A stretch of 64,000 bases of DNA from Methylobacterium sp. 10 (GCF_000519085.1 NZ_KI912577.1:2423331-2487330); one strand, 5' to 3'. Counted from the first letter of the stretch, positions 20,059-30,048 are shown. Numbers and translations: made by a program. Notes: generated from the sequence alone by a model not told the origin.

Positions 20059-20135
20059 GACGGCGGGTGCACCCGCCGTCACCGACATGATAGAGACGGC
20101 CGCGGATCCCCATATCCGCGGCCGTTCTCGTTTTT
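20059..20135 (+). terminator. Two tandem hairpins terminating glyA
   Basis: A perfect 22-base palindrome (20059-20080, GACGGCGGGT...) starts just after the glyA stop. A second hairpin follows with 12-bp arms at 20096-20107 and 20114-20125, then TCTCG and five T (20131-20135). The second has the form of a strong Rho-independent terminator, isolating glyA from nrdR. Confidence 0.85.
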
Positions 20136-20160
20136 CATCAATCAAGCAGGTATCCGCCCG

Positions 20161-20733
20161 ATGCGGTGTCCCTATTGCGGCGGTCCCGACACCCAGGTGA
20201 AGGATTCGCGCCCCAGCGACGATTCTGCCGCGATCCGGCGCCGTCGAGTCTGCCCGGATTGCGGTGGCCGTTTCACAACGTTCGAGCGGGTTCAGTTGCG
20301 GGAGCTCACGGTGCTCAAACGCTCGGGAAAGCGCGTGCCGTTCGATCGCGACAAGCTCCAGCGTTCCATCGGCGTCGCCCTGCGCAAACGGCCGGTCGAC
20401 CCCGAGAGGATCGAGCGTCTAGTCAGCGGCATCACCCGGCAGCTGGAAAGCGGCGGCGAGGCCGAGATCGCCAGCGAGGCGATCGGCGAACTGGTTATGG
20501 AGGGTCTCAAGGGCCTCGACGACGTGGCCTATGTCCGCTTCGCATCGGTCTACAAAAATTTTCGCGAAGCCAGCGATTTCAAAGCGCTGCTCGGCACCCT
20601 TGGCGAGTCCACCGGCATCGCACCTCGGCAGGACGATGAGGTAGGCGATGGAGCCTCCCTCGGTGACGTTTTGCCTAGCGCTGGGCCACCGGCCAAACCT
20701 CCGTTGAAGCGTGCAACGCGGGTCCGGTCATGA
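20161..20733 (+). CDS. nrdR: Transcriptional repressor NrdR
   Basis: NrdR represses ribonucleotide reductase genes in response to the ATP/dATP balance. The 190-residue protein has a zinc ribbon with Cys3, Cys6, Cys31 and Cys34 (CPYC...[12 protein letters not shown]) and an ATP-cone (about 49-139). The C-terminal tail of some 40 residues is longer than in E. coli NrdR and of low complexity. Its stop codon overlaps the ribD start by four bases (ATGA), so the two are translationally coupled. The nrdR-rib linkage is widespread. Confidence 0.96.
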   Translation: MRCPYCGGPDTQVKDSRPSDDSAAIRRRRVCPDCGGRFTTFERVQLRELTVLKRSGKRVPFDRDKLQRSIGVALRKRPVDPERIERLVSGITRQLESGGEAEIASEAIGELVMEGLKGLDDVAYVRFASVYKNFREASDFKALLGTLGESTGIAPRQDDEVGDGASLGDVLPSAGPPAKPPLKRATRVRS

Positions 20734-21860
20734 ATGTAACTGAGACGAACACCACCCAAGACCGTCGCTTCATGCGCCTCGCCCTGGCGATCGGCAGACG
20801 CAATCTCGGGCGGACCTGGCCCAATCCGTCGGTTGGCGCGGTGGTGGTCACGGGAGAGAGGGGCAGGGAGCGCATCATCGGGCAGGGCGTGACGGCTCCA
20901 GGGGGTCGCCCGCATGCCGAGCCTCTCGCTCTCGCCATGGCCGGCGAGGGCGCACGTGGAGCAACACTCTACGTCACGCTTGAGCCCTGCTCGCATCATG
21001 GAGCCACCCCTCCTTGCGTGGACGCCATCATCGCGTCGGGGATCACCCGCGTCGTCACGGCGATGGAGGATCCGGATTCCCGAGTGGCGGGCAGGGGCCA
21101 TGCGCGCCTCGCTGAAACCGGCATCGCCGTGACACAGGATGTGATCCGCGACGAGGCCGCTAGGGATCATCGCGGCCACGTCACCCGCGTTACGAAGGGG
21201 CGCCCTAGCCTGCACCTCAAGCTCGCCCGCACTCTCGACGGTTTCGCGGCCGGCGCGCCGGATGAGCGCCTGCGCATCACCGGCCCTATTGCCGATGGCG
21301 CGGTTCATCTCTGGCGCGCCCATGCCGATGCGATTCTCGTGGGGATTGGAACCGCACGAGCGGACGACCCGTCGCTGACGGTGCGACTGCCCGGCCTGTC
21401 GCAACGCTCGCCGCTGCGCATCGTCCTAGATTCGACCCTGCGGCTGTCGCCCGCCTCACACCTCGTTCGCAGCGCCCGCGACATCCCGACTCTGGTGGTG
21501 ACGACACGGTCGGCCCCGATCCATACCAAGCGGATGCTGGCATCTTTCGGCGTCGAGACGGTTCAGGTCTCGGCCAGCTCACATGGCCGGATCGACCTGT
21601 CCGCCGCGCTGGCGCGTCTGGCCGAGCACGGACTGACACGGATCTGCTGCGAAGGTGGTCCCCAACTGGCCGATTCCCTGGCGGCTGCCGATCTCGTGGA
21701 CGTCTGCACCCTCGTCACCGCTCCTCGTGCCATTGGCGGAAAAGGCCTCCCGGCCGTCGGCGAGGCGTTGAGGACCCGCCTGCATGGGCCTGGTTTCGGT
21801 ATCATCGAAAGCCGCGCTTTCGGACCGGACCAGTCTGTCACCTACGAACGGAGTGTCTAG
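20730..21860 (+). CDS. ribD: Bifunctional riboflavin deaminase/reductase
   Basis: This enzyme deaminates and then reduces the pyrimidine intermediate in riboflavin synthesis. The 376-residue protein has an N-terminal CMP/dCMP deaminase-like domain with zinc motifs PHAEP (His and Glu) and [11 protein letters not shown]. The C-terminal reductase domain contains [23 protein letters not shown] and [12 protein letters not shown]. The start overlaps nrdR by four bases, and ribE begins at the base after the stop codon. Confidence 0.96.
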   Translation: MNVTETNTTQDRRFMRLALAIGRRNLGRTWPNPSVGAVVVTGERGRERIIGQGVTAPGGRPHAEPLALAMAGEGARGATLYVTLEPCSHHGATPPCVDAIIASGITRVVTAMEDPDSRVAGRGHARLAETGIAVTQDVIRDEAARDHRGHVTRVTKGRPSLHLKLARTLDGFAAGAPDERLRITGPIADGAVHLWRAHADAILVGIGTARADDPSLTVRLPGLSQRSPLRIVLDSTLRLSPASHLVRSARDIPTLVVTTRSAPIHTKRMLASFGVETVQVSASSHGRIDLSAALARLAEHGLTRICCEGGPQLADSLAAADLVDVCTLVTAPRAIGGKGLPAVGEALRTRLHGPGFGIIESRAFGPDQSVTYERSV

Positions 21861-22496
21861 ATGTTCACCGGCTTGGTCAGCGATGTGGGATCGGTCCTCA
21901 GTGTCGACGGGGATGAGCGTCTGCACCGCATTCGCATCCGGTGTTCCTACGACCCCGCGACCATCGCACTCGGTGCATCCATCGCTTGTTCCGGACCCTG
22001 CCTGACGGCCGTAGCAATAGAGCCTGAGACCGAGGGCTGCATCTTCTCCGTCGACGCCGCGGCTGAGACCCTTGCGCGGACCACCGTGGGCTCCTGGGCC
22101 ATCGGCACGCGGCTCAATCTGGAACGCTCGCTGAAGATCGGCGATGAACTCGGCGGCCATCTCGTCACCGGGCATGTGGACGGCGTTGCCGAGATCGTCG
22201 TGCGCGAGAGCGTGACGGGTGGGACCGGCGATCCGCAATGGGCGCCGAGCGACCGTTTCCTCCTACGTGCGCCGTCATCCGTGTCGCGTTTCATCGCCGA
22301 GAAGGGGTCGGTTTGCCTCGACGGCACATCGCTCACGGTCAATTCCGTCGATGGCGACCTCTTCTCGGTCCTGCTCATCCCCCACACTCTGGCAGTGACC
22401 ACCTGGGGCGAGCGCCGAAGCGGTGACCGGCTCAATATTGAGGTCGACCTGATCGCCCGTTACGCGGCCCGCCTGTTCGAGAGCCGCGCCTCCTGA
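21861..22496 (+). CDS. ribE: Riboflavin synthase, alpha subunit
   Basis: This enzyme dismutates 6,7-dimethyl-8-ribityllumazine into riboflavin. The 211-residue protein consists of two similar beta-barrel halves: MFTGLVSDVGSV...CSGPCLTA in the first, FIAEKGSVCLDGTSLTVN in the second. It begins immediately after the ribD stop. Its product partner RibH is encoded 209 bases downstream. Confidence 0.96.
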   Translation: MFTGLVSDVGSVLSVDGDERLHRIRIRCSYDPATIALGASIACSGPCLTAVAIEPETEGCIFSVDAAAETLARTTVGSWAIGTRLNLERSLKIGDELGGHLVTGHVDGVAEIVVRESVTGGTGDPQWAPSDRFLLRAPSSVSRFIAEKGSVCLDGTSLTVNSVDGDLFSVLLIPHTLAVTTWGERRSGDRLNIEVDLIARYAARLFESRAS

Positions 22497-22705
22497 CGCG
22501 CTGTCTTGTGATACGGCACCCTTCGGTCTATCGCTCGCCCACCGAACGATAGGTCGCCGACCCGCCTATCTGAAGCGACCGGTCAAAAGATTTCGAACCG
22601 GGCCAATCCGGTCATACTGGGTGGCGACGCCGACGATCCGCGCTCAAGGCTCACTCGTCACATCCGTGCCGATGTCGCCCTCCGCTACTACAGACAAGGC
22701 CCACG

Positions 22706-23215
22706 ATGGTTTCGCCCTCACCCGCCGCCCGCCCGGCACCGCCTACGAACGTGAAGGGCGCGCGCGTCCTCGTGGTGGAAGCGCGTTATTACGACGATAT
22801 CTCAGATGAACTCCTCGCCGGCGCTCAGGGTGCGCTCGACGAGGCGGAAGCCGAGCGCGTCGTCGTGACGGTACCGGGTGCTCTCGAGATCCCCGCCGCC
22901 ATTGCCATTCTGGTGGAAGAGGCAGCGCGCGCGGGTCAGCCCTACGACGCCGCCGTTGCGCTGGGCTGCGTCATTCGTGGCGAGACCGGCCATTACGACA
23001 TCGTGGCAACCGAGAGCGCGCGGGCCCTGATGGACCTGTCCGTGACCGGGCGTCTGCCCCTCGGCAACGGCATCTTGACGGTGGAGACCATGGAGCAGGC
23101 GCTCGCTCGCGCCCGCGTCTCCGACCTGAACAAGGGAGCAGGCGCCGCAGAGGCTGCCCTAGCCGTCCTGTCGCTCAAACGCGCCGCGGCCGCCGCTCCA
23201 GTGGGAGAGGATTGA
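22706..23215 (+). CDS. ribH: 6,7-dimethyl-8-ribityllumazine synthase
   Basis: This enzyme condenses ArP with dihydroxybutanone phosphate, the penultimate step of riboflavin synthesis. The 169-residue protein has [19 protein letters not shown] (58-65) and [14 protein letters not shown] with catalytic His96. The alanine/proline-rich N-terminus (1-18) is a short extension. It is separated from ribE by 209 bases with no clear gene, and no FMN riboswitch was recognised there. It is followed after 7 bases by nusB. Confidence 0.95.
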   Translation: MVSPSPAARPAPPTNVKGARVLVVEARYYDDISDELLAGAQGALDEAEAERVVVTVPGALEIPAAIAILVEEAARAGQPYDAAVALGCVIRGETGHYDIVATESARALMDLSVTGRLPLGNGILTVETMEQALARARVSDLNKGAGAAEAALAVLSLKRAAAAAPVGED

Positions 23216-23222
23216 GAATCTC

Positions 23223-23702
23223 ATGGCCAAGACGATCGAGCGCAGTGGCGCACGCCTCACCGTGGTGCAGGCGCTCTACGAGATGGAAATTTCCGACAAG
23301 GGCGTCATTGAAGCGCTCGCCGAGTTCGAGGCCTATTGGATCGGCCGTGACATCGACGGCGTCGAACAGCCGCCCGCTGAGATCGCTTTCTTCCGCGATC
23401 TTCTGCGCGGCGTGGTCGAGGAACAGCGCGCCATCGATCCGCAGCTGGACAAGGCCCTGTCCAGCGGCTGGCCGCTGAAGCGCATCGAGGCGGTCTTGCG
23501 CGCCATCCTGCGTGCCGGGGCCTATGAGCTCATGTTCCGCAAGGACGTGCCGGCGCGTGCCGCGATCTCTGAGTATGTGGACGTCGCCCACAGCTTCTAT
23601 GCTGGCGATGAACCGGGCATGGTCAACGCTGTCCTCGACAAGGTCGCCCGCGAGGTTCGCGGGTCGGAGTTCGCCGGACTCCCCGGCTCCGGGCGCGCTT
23701 GA
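23223..23702 (+). CDS. nusB: Transcription antitermination protein NusB
   Basis: NusB binds boxA RNA with NusE (S10) during rRNA antitermination. The 159-residue all-helical protein shows the family pattern ARLTVVQALYEMEISDKGV and the C-terminal KDVPARAAISEYVDVAHSFYAGDEPGMVNAVLDKVAR. It is 7 bases after ribH and overlaps thiL by four bases (TTGA). Confidence 0.95.
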   Translation: MAKTIERSGARLTVVQALYEMEISDKGVIEALAEFEAYWIGRDIDGVEQPPAEIAFFRDLLRGVVEEQRAIDPQLDKALSSGWPLKRIEAVLRAILRAGAYELMFRKDVPARAAISEYVDVAHSFYAGDEPGMVNAVLDKVAREVRGSEFAGLPGSGRA

Positions 23703-24706
23703 AGACCAATCCCCCCTCCGCCCGACCTTCGGAGGACGGGCTGATCGCGCGCTACTTCGCGCCGCTGGCGGGGCATGGCGCCGATGGGTTGCGGGACGAC
23801 GCTGCCACCCTGACGCCGAGCCCCGGCTGCGATCTCGTCCTAACCGCCGACGCGATCGTTGAGGGAGTCCACTATCTGCCCGATGATCCCCCTGACTCCA
23901 TTGCCCGCAAGGCGCTTGGGGTGAACCTGTCTGACATCGCGGCGAAGGGGGCGACGCCCCGTGGGTTCCTCCTGACCCTCGCCTTGCCCGACGATTGGAC
24001 GGAGGCTTGGCTCGCCGGATTCACCACGGGCCTCAGTAAGGCGGCGACGGCGTTCGGCTGTCCCCTCCTCGGAGGCGATACCGTCCGTTCGGCCGGTCCC
24101 GCCCTCATCGGCGTGACGGCCTTCGGCGAAGTGCCGCACGGCGGTATGGTCCGGCGGATGACGGCCGAGATCGGCGATATCCTCTGCGTCAGTGGTACGA
24201 TCGGCGACGCGGCCCTCGGCTTGCCGCTCCTCAACAGCCCCATGCTGGGATGGGGCAAACACCTCGGATCGGCGTCGCGCGGCTTTCTCATCGACCGCTA
24301 CCGCCATCCAAAGCCGCGCGTTTCCCTCGCGCCAATCCTACGCCGCCATGCACGGGCTGCGATGGATGTTTCAGATGGACTGGTCGGCGATCTGACTAAG
24401 ATGCTTGCCGGCGGTGGCCGCAGCGCCGAGATCATCCTCTCCGACGTGCCGCTCTCCGATGCCGCACGGTCCGCGCTCGCTCTCGAACGGGTTCTGATCC
24501 GCACCATCGTCACCGGCGGCGATGATTATGAGATCCTCTGCGCCGTGGCGCCGAGCCATGTCGATGCCTTCACCGCCGAGAGCCTCGCCGTCGGCATCCC
24601 GGTCGCACGGATAGGAACGGTCGTGGCCGGCGATCGAGCGCCCATCTTCCGTCGGCCGGACGGCAGCGAACATGCCTTTACGGCCCGGTCGTTCAGCCAT
24701 TTCTAA
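23699..24706 (+). CDS. thiL: Thiamine-monophosphate kinase
   Basis: This enzyme phosphorylates thiamine monophosphate to thiamine diphosphate. The 335-residue AIR-synthase-fold protein has SEDGLIARYFAPL, LRDDAATL, LTADAIVEGVHY, GVNLSDIAAKGATP, GGDTVR, MDVSDGL and GGDDYE. The start appears to be TTG at 23699, overlapping the nusB stop as TTGA; no ATG occurs before the conserved region. The order ribH-nusB-thiL is conserved in many proteobacteria. Confidence 0.94.
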   Translation: MKTNPPSARPSEDGLIARYFAPLAGHGADGLRDDAATLTPSPGCDLVLTADAIVEGVHYLPDDPPDSIARKALGVNLSDIAAKGATPRGFLLTLALPDDWTEAWLAGFTTGLSKAATAFGCPLLGGDTVRSAGPALIGVTAFGEVPHGGMVRRMTAEIGDILCVSGTIGDAALGLPLLNSPMLGWGKHLGSASRGFLIDRYRHPKPRVSLAPILRRHARAAMDVSDGLVGDLTKMLAGGGRSAEIILSDVPLSDAARSALALERVLIRTIVTGGDDYEILCAVAPSHVDAFTAESLAVGIPVARIGTVVAGDRAPIFRRPDGSEHAFTARSFSHF

Positions 24707-24885
24707 CCGCTCGGACGCTGGTGACGAGAGCGATCACAAACCAGCAAAACACCTGCGTCGTCGCGTCGACCTTGCCAGCGTCTGGAAAAGAACGCCACAC
24801 TCTGTCTCAAAGTGGCCGTCAGGCTACGGGCACGTGCTGTTTCGATCCGATCTACCGGGCGAGGCGGCGAACCGGGATCGAACGC

Positions 24886-25896
24886 ATGACTTCAGGCTCC
24901 ACTCCGGCCCCGGCCACGTCCCTCGACGACGGCATCGTTGCCACCGCGGAGGCGTGTCTCGGTCAGGTGGGACAGGCGAGAGATGCGATCCACAAGGTCA
25001 TCTTCGGCCAGGAGAAGGTGGTCGATCTCGCCCTCATCACCATCCTGGCCGGTGGCCACGGCCTCCTCGTCGGCCTGCCGGGCCTCGCCAAGACCAAGCT
25101 GGTCGAGACGCTCGGGACCGTGCTCGGGCTCGACGCCCGCCGCGTACAGTTTACTCCCGACCTGATGCCCTCCGACATCCTCGGCACCGAGATTCTCGAC
25201 GAGGATCAGGATCGCCGCCGCTCGTTCCGTTTCGTACGCGGCCCGGTCTTTACGCAATTGCTGATGGCCGACGAGATCAACCGGGCCAGCCCGCGCACCC
25301 AATCCGCTTTGCTGCAGGCGATGCAGGAAAATTTCGTCTCGGTGGCGGGCGAGCGCCACGACCTGCCGCGCCCGTTCCACGTTCTGGCGACGCAGAACCC
25401 CATCGAGCAGGAGGGCACCTATCCGCTCCCGGAGGCGCAGCTCGACCGTTTCCTGCTCGAGATCGACGTTGGCTATCCCGACCGCGCCGCCGAACGCCGG
25501 ATCCTCATTGAGACCACGGGCGTCGGCGACCATAGCCCGCAGGCGGTGATGTCCACGGACGCGCTTCTCACGGCGCAGCGCCTCGTGCGGCGACTGCCTG
25601 TGGGCGATGCGGTGGTGGATGCGATACTCGACCTCGTCCGTTCCGCCCGTCCGGACGGGGGCGATCCCTCCCTGAAGGGCAAGCTGCTGTGGGGGCCTGG
25701 CCCCCGCGCCAGTCAGGCGCTGACCCTGGCCGTGCGCGCCCGCGCGTTGATCGAAGGCCGTGTCGCGCCCTCGGTGGCCGACGTGAAGGCGCTGGCCGAG
25801 CCCGTGCTCAAGCACCGGATGGCCCTGAGCTTTGCGGCGCGCGCAGATGGCGAGACCGTACCGGGTCTCATCGCCCAGCTGGCCGCGAAGCTTTAG
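24886..25896 (+). CDS. MoxR-family AAA+ ATPase
   Basis: This 336-residue ATPase has Walker A GLPGLAKT (63-70), Walker B LLMADEINR (125-133), and sensor/arginine-finger segments ATQNPIEQEGTYPLPEAQLDRF. MoxR ATPases act with VWA-domain partners as chaperones in assembly or maturation of protein complexes. Here the partners are encoded directly downstream. The ATG at 24886 is chosen because upstream codons from a GTG at 24721 lack similarity to the family. Confidence 0.92.
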   Translation: MTSGSTPAPATSLDDGIVATAEACLGQVGQARDAIHKVIFGQEKVVDLALITILAGGHGLLVGLPGLAKTKLVETLGTVLGLDARRVQFTPDLMPSDILGTEILDEDQDRRRSFRFVRGPVFTQLLMADEINRASPRTQSALLQAMQENFVSVAGERHDLPRPFHVLATQNPIEQEGTYPLPEAQLDRFLLEIDVGYPDRAAERRILIETTGVGDHSPQAVMSTDALLTAQRLVRRLPVGDAVVDAILDLVRSARPDGGDPSLKGKLLWGPGPRASQALTLAVRARALIEGRVAPSVADVKALAEPVLKHRMALSFAARADGETVPGLIAQLAAKL

Positions 25897-25900
25897 CCGA

Positions 25901-26815
25901 ATGATCGCGACCCGGGTTCTCGACGCGGCCCAGCGCGCTCCTGGGCGACACGAGACCGAAGGCGCGCTCTCCCTTGCCGAGCGGATGCCGCGTCTGATCC
26001 TGGAATCGCGTCGCGTATCCTCGACGCTCGCCCACGGCCTGCACGGTCGACGCCGGGCGGGGCAGGGGGAGAGCTTCTGGCAGTTCCGGCCCTTCGTGGC
26101 GGGTGAAGCGGCGGCGCGGGTGGATTGGCGCCGTTCCGCCCGCGACGACCGGCTCTACGTGCGCGAGCGCGAATGGGAGGCGACCCACAACATCTGGTTC
26201 TGGATCGACCGTTCCGCCTCCATGGGGTTTTCGTCCAGCCTCGGGCAGGGTCCGAAGGTAGAACGCGCCCTGGTGCTCGGCCTCGCCGTGGCCGATGCCC
26301 TGGTCGAGGGGGGCGAGCGGGCGGGGCTCCTCGGTCTCACCCGCGCTACCGCCTCCCGCCGGATCGTCGAGACCATGGCGAACGCCCTGGTGGCCGACAA
26401 GGCCGGCCTCGTGCAGGACATGCCACCGCGCGCCACGCCGGGCCGCTTCGACGAGACGATCCTCGTCAGCGATTTTCTCTCGCCGCTGGAACAGGTTAGG
26501 GAGGCGGTGGGCTCGCTTGCGGGCTCCGGTACCCGAGGTCATCTCGTGATGGTGGTCGATCCCGTGGAGGAGAGCTTTCCCTTCGCCGGTCAGGCCGTTC
26601 TGCACGACCCGGAGACCAAGGTGAGCCTCGATATCGGCGACGCGGCTGCGTGGGGGGCGGCCTATCGCACGCGCATCGCCGCGCATCGAGATGGTCTTGC
26701 CGAAACCGCCCGCGCCCAGGGCTGGACCATGACGATCCACCGCACCGACCGGCCGGCGAGCGAGGCGGCCCTGCGGCTTCTCACGCTGGTCGCCGCTGCG
26801 CGCGGGACGGGGTGA
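25901..26815 (+). CDS. DUF58 (VWA-like) protein of the MoxR operon
   Basis: This 304-residue protein carries the DUF58 signature FRPFVAGEAAARVDWRRSARDDRLYVREREWE (about 45-80), followed by a VWA-like fold with WFWIDRSASM, a DxSxS-type metal site. It starts 5 bases after the moxR stop. DUF58 proteins commonly pair with MoxR ATPases. No membrane segment is seen, so it is probably cytoplasmic and peripheral to the BatA-like protein downstream. Confidence 0.9.
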   Translation: MIATRVLDAAQRAPGRHETEGALSLAERMPRLILESRRVSSTLAHGLHGRRRAGQGESFWQFRPFVAGEAAARVDWRRSARDDRLYVREREWEATHNIWFWIDRSASMGFSSSLGQGPKVERALVLGLAVADALVEGGERAGLLGLTRATASRRIVETMANALVADKAGLVQDMPPRATPGRFDETILVSDFLSPLEQVREAVGSLAGSGTRGHLVMVVDPVEESFPFAGQAVLHDPETKVSLDIGDAAAWGAAYRTRIAAHRDGLAETARAQGWTMTIHRTDRPASEAALRLLTLVAAARGTG

Positions 26816-26825
26816 GGAGCAGCGC

Positions 26826-29651
26826 ATGTTTGGATTGCCCCTGACCTTCGCCGCGCCGCTGGCGCTCGCCGCGCTTATCGCATTGCCGGCATTGTGGTAT
26901 TTGCTGCGGGTGACGCCGCCGCGGCCGCAGCGGATCGAGTTTCCGCCCCTGCGGATCATGGCCGACCTCGTGGCCAAGCGTGAGACGCCGGCGCGGACCC
27001 CGCCCTGGCTGCTGATCCTCCGGATGATCGCGGCGGCCTGCCTGATCCTCGCGGTGTCTGGGCCGGTCTGGAATCCGTCGGGAACCGGCGCGACCTCGGG
27101 ACGGACGCCGCTCATCGTCCTGATCGACAACGGCTTTTCCGCCGCGCATGACTGGCGCGAGCGGATGCGGGCCGCCACCGACGAGGTCGAAGCCGCCTCC
27201 CGGGACGGTCGCCCGGTGGCGGTGATCGCGCTCGCCGACGCCCCCGCCGCCGTGGAGGCGAAGACGCCCGCCGCCGCCTTGGACCGTCTCCGGGCCGTCA
27301 CGCCACGGTCCCATCTACCGCAACGCGACGTCCATTTGACCGCCATCGGAGCCTTCTTCGAGCGCCATCCGGCGGCCGCTCTGGTCTGGATCACCGATGG
27401 CGTGGCGGGAGCCGATGCGGATGCGTTCGGCAAGGGCCTGTCCGACGCGTTGAACAAGACCGGAGCGCGCCTGACCATCCTGCGCGCCGAACGGCCCCCG
27501 GCTCTGGCGCTCGCCGCGGCCGAGAGCGGCGGCAAGCTCACCGCCCATGTCCTGCGCGCTTCGGCCAACGGCCGCGATACCGGCCTCGTCCGTGCCCTCG
27601 ACCAGAAGGGTCTGCCCCTGGCCGAACACGATTTCCGCTTCCCCGACGGGGCCACCGAAACCGAGGTCACGTTCGAGCTTCCGGTGGAGCTCCGGAACGG
27701 GATCAGCCGCCTGGAAATCGCCGCCGAGCGCTCGGCCGGCGCGGTGACGCTGATGGATGAGCGCGGCAAGCGCCGCCGTGTCGGCCTCGTCTTCGGCGGC
27801 ACCAACGATCAGGCTCAGCCGCTCCTGGCTCCGACCTACTATCTGTCCCGCGCGCTGACCCCCTTCGCCGACGTCCAGGAGGCACGCGGGGCCAAGGGGG
27901 TGGCCGAATCCGTCGGGCAGCTCCTCGACAATCAGGTTTCGGTGCTGGTGCTCGCCGATGTGGGCGCCCTCGACGAGCCGACCATGCGCCGGGTGGCGAG
28001 TTTCGTGGACGAGGGCGGCCTGCTGCTGCGCTTCGCCGGGCCGCGCTTGGCTGCCGGCAACGACACCCTGGTCCCCGTGCGCCTGCGCCGGGGAGGCAGG
28101 ACCCTCGGCGGCACCCTGTCCTGGGACAGCCCCAAGACCCTGGCCACATTTGCGCCGGAGAGCCCGTTTGCGGGACTGGTCCCGCCGGCGGATATCGGCG
28201 TGCGACGCCAGATCCTCGCGGAGCCGGACGGTGACCTGCCGGGCCGGACCTGGGCCTCGCTGCAGGACGGGACGCCCATCGTCACCGCCGAGAAGCGCGG
28301 CAAGGGACAGGTGGTCCTGTTCCACGTCACCGCCGACACGACCTGGTCGAACCTGCCGCTATCCGGCCTCTTCATCGACATGCTGCGCCGGGTCGTCGCC
28401 CTCTCGGGCAGTGCTTCGCCGAATGGAGGGGAGGGGTCGACCCGGCCTGTCGCGGCCGTCCTCGCGCCGCGCCTCACCCTCGACGGTTTCGGGGCCCTCG
28501 GCAGCCCGCCCGCCGGTGCCACGGCGGTGCCCGACGATTACGGCGAGCGCGCCAGCCTCGAACACCCGGCCGGGTTCTACGGCCCCGCCGATGGTGGCGT
28601 CGCCGTGAACGCGCTCAGGCCCGACGACCGCCTGAAACCCCTCGACCTGTCGGCCTTCACCGACGCCCGCACCGGTTCGCTCACCGGAGGAGACACCCTC
28701 GACTTGCGCGCTACGCTGTTTACCGTGGCGCTGATGCTCCTGATCCTCGACACCCTCGCCGGCCTCTGGCTCGGCGGCCTCTTCAACCGGTCACGCGGGG
28801 GGCTGTTCGGACGCTTCGCCGGACGGGCGGCGGCAGTGCTTCTGGTCGCCGGAATCGGCGTCGCCGGCCTGTCGGGCGGTGTCCGCGCGCAGGAGACCGC
28901 GCGGCCGAATGCGTTCGAATCGGCCCTTGCCACACGCCTCGCTTATGTCGTCACCGGCGACGAGGCGACGGATACGGCCAGCCGCGCCGGGCTCAACGGC
29001 CTGACCCAGATGCTCGCCAGCCGGACGGCCCTGGAGCCGGGCGACCCCATTGGCATCGATCCGGGCAAGGACGAGCTCGCCTTCTACCCGATCATCTACT
29101 GGCCCATCGTCGCCAGCCGCCCGCAGCCGAGCGAGGCCGCCATCCGCCGGATCGACGCGTTCATGCGCAACGGCGGGACGGTGCTGTTCGATACCCGCGA
29201 CGCGCTCACCGCGCGACCGGGCGGCCCACCCACCCCGGAGGGAGCTTATCTGCGCAAGATGCTCTCCACCCTGGAAGTGCCGGAACTGGAACCCGTCCCG
29301 GCCGATCACGTCCTCACCAAGGCCTTCTACCTCGTAGACAATTTCCCCGGCCGCTACGCCACCGGCCAGACCTGGGTCGAGACCCTGCCGCCGGCCGGCG
29401 ACGGGGCCGAACGCCGCCCCGCCCGGGCCGGCGACGGCGTCTCCCCCATCGTCATCACCGGCAACGACCTCGCCGCCGCCTGGGCGGTGGGTAAGCGCGG
29501 CGAGGCGCTCTACCCGATCGTCGGCGGCGACCAGCGCCAGCGCGAGATGTCGTTTCGCGGCGGCATCAACCTCGTGATCTATACGCTCACGGGCAACTAC
29601 AAGGCGGATCAGGTCCACGTCCCGGCCCTGCTGGAGCGGTTGGGGCAGTGA
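26826..29651 (+). CDS. BatA N-terminal / DUF4159 membrane protein of the MoxR operon
   Basis: This is a 941-residue protein. The N-terminus is the BatA (aerotolerance-regulator) type with two membrane helices (about 8-28 and 57-80) around PPRPQRIEFPPLRI. A long periplasmic or cytoplasmic VWA-like and glutamine-amidotransferase-like region follows. Two more helices lie near 632-655 and 668-688, the latter ending in an AQE signal-like boundary. The last 250 residues are DUF4159 (LAYVVTGDEATDTASRAGLNGL, FYPIIYWPIV, FMRNGGTVLFDTRD). It lies 10 bases after the DUF58 gene. The precise cell function of this operon is not known to me. Confidence 0.88.
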   Translation: MFGLPLTFAAPLALAALIALPALWYLLRVTPPRPQRIEFPPLRIMADLVAKRETPARTPPWLLILRMIAAACLILAVSGPVWNPSGTGATSGRTPLIVLIDNGFSAAHDWRERMRAATDEVEAASRDGRPVAVIALADAPAAVEAKTPAAALDRLRAVTPRSHLPQRDVHLTAIGAFFERHPAAALVWITDGVAGADADAFGKGLSDALNKTGARLTILRAERPPALALAAAESGGKLTAHVLRASANGRDTGLVRALDQKGLPLAEHDFRFPDGATETEVTFELPVELRNGISRLEIAAERSAGAVTLMDERGKRRRVGLVFGGTNDQAQPLLAPTYYLSRALTPFADVQEARGAKGVAESVGQLLDNQVSVLVLADVGALDEPTMRRVASFVDEGGLLLRFAGPRLAAGNDTLVPVRLRRGGRTLGGTLSWDSPKTLATFAPESPFAGLVPPADIGVRRQILAEPDGDLPGRTWASLQDGTPIVTAEKRGKGQVVLFHVTADTTWSNLPLSGLFIDMLRRVVALSGSASPNGGEGSTRPVAAVLAPRLTLDGFGALGSPPAGATAVPDDYGERASLEHPAGFYGPADGGVAVNALRPDDRLKPLDLSAFTDARTGSLTGGDTLDLRATLFTVALMLLILDTLAGLWLGGLFNRSRGGLFGRFAGRAAAVLLVAGIGVAGLSGGVRAQETARPNAFESALATRLAYVVTGDEATDTASRAGLNGLTQMLASRTALEPGDPIGIDPGKDELAFYPIIYWPIVASRPQPSEAAIRRIDAFMRNGGTVLFDTRDALTARPGGPPTPEGAYLRKMLSTLEVPELEPVPADHVLTKAFYLVDNFPGRYATGQTWVETLPPAGDGAERRPARAGDGVSPIVITGNDLAAAWAVGKRGEALYPIVGGDQRQREMSFRGGINLVIYTLTGNYKADQVHVPALLERLGQ

Positions 29652-29690
29652 TGGTCTTTGAGACTGGCTGTTGGCTCAACGGGTTCGTCC

Positions 29691-29750
29691 CTTCCCCCTC
29701 TGCGGGGGAGGGTGGTCGCGGAGCGACCGGGAGAGGGGGCGACCTCTCCG
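29691..29750 (+). repeat. Intergenic palindromic repeat, copy 1
   Basis: This element contains CCCCCTCTGCGGGGGAGGG, then GGTCGCGGAGCGACC, then GGGAGAGG...CCTCTCC, so it folds as three consecutive hairpins. It is almost identical, in the same orientation, to 32142-32203; I see a single mismatch over some 55 bases. It follows the DUF4159 gene. Confidence 0.8.
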
Positions 29751-29835
29751 GACAGCGCGCTCCCCTCTCCCGACCCGCTCCCACAGAGCTATGGCATTCA
29801 CGCATTTCTCGGGATGCGCGGCTCTCCTCCCCCTT

Positions 29836-29923
29836 GTGGGGAGGAGTTGGAGGTGGGGGTGATCGGGTGACCCTCAGAGTTCAGAGGCAAGCGGCGCCAC
29901 CCCCACTCCTAACCTCTCCCCAC
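29836..29923. repeat. Long imperfect inverted repeat with 26-base arms
   Basis: The arm at 29836-29861 (GTGGGGAGGAGTTGG...) and the reverse complement of 29898-29923 match at about 22 of 26 positions, with a 36-base spacer. It could fold into a stable stem in the operon transcript. It is probably a second class of intergenic repeat. Confidence 0.65.
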
Positions 29924-30048
29924 ATGCGGGAGAGGGACGCGTTCTGCCTGCAAAGGCAGATGCGTGGATCCGGTCTCCCGCAGAGGACTCAGAAGGCACC
30001 AGTGGCGACGCCGCGCCAGTCCATCATAACTTTTGAGGCCACTAGCCC

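Larger units (their letters stand above)
29652..30048. other. 397-base gap inside the MoxR operon filled with palindromic repeats
   Basis: No gene is seen. The stretch is composed of two repeat elements (29691-29750 and 29836-29923, listed separately) and a short leader to the next gene. Similar GC-rich palindromes are common between genes in Rhizobiales. Confidence 0.6.

Noticed and set aside
22497..22705. Possible FMN riboswitch before ribH
   Set aside because: The conserved FMN-aptamer words were not found, and the gap shows only weak short hairpins.
24721..24885. 55-codon N-terminal extension of the MoxR ATPase from a GTG
   Set aside because: Composition is unlike the family and the ATG at 24886 begins the aligned region.
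25868..27805. A 645-codon open frame on the minus strand
   Set aside because: Antisense to the DUF58 and BatA-DUF4159 genes, which have recognisable motifs in the plus frame.
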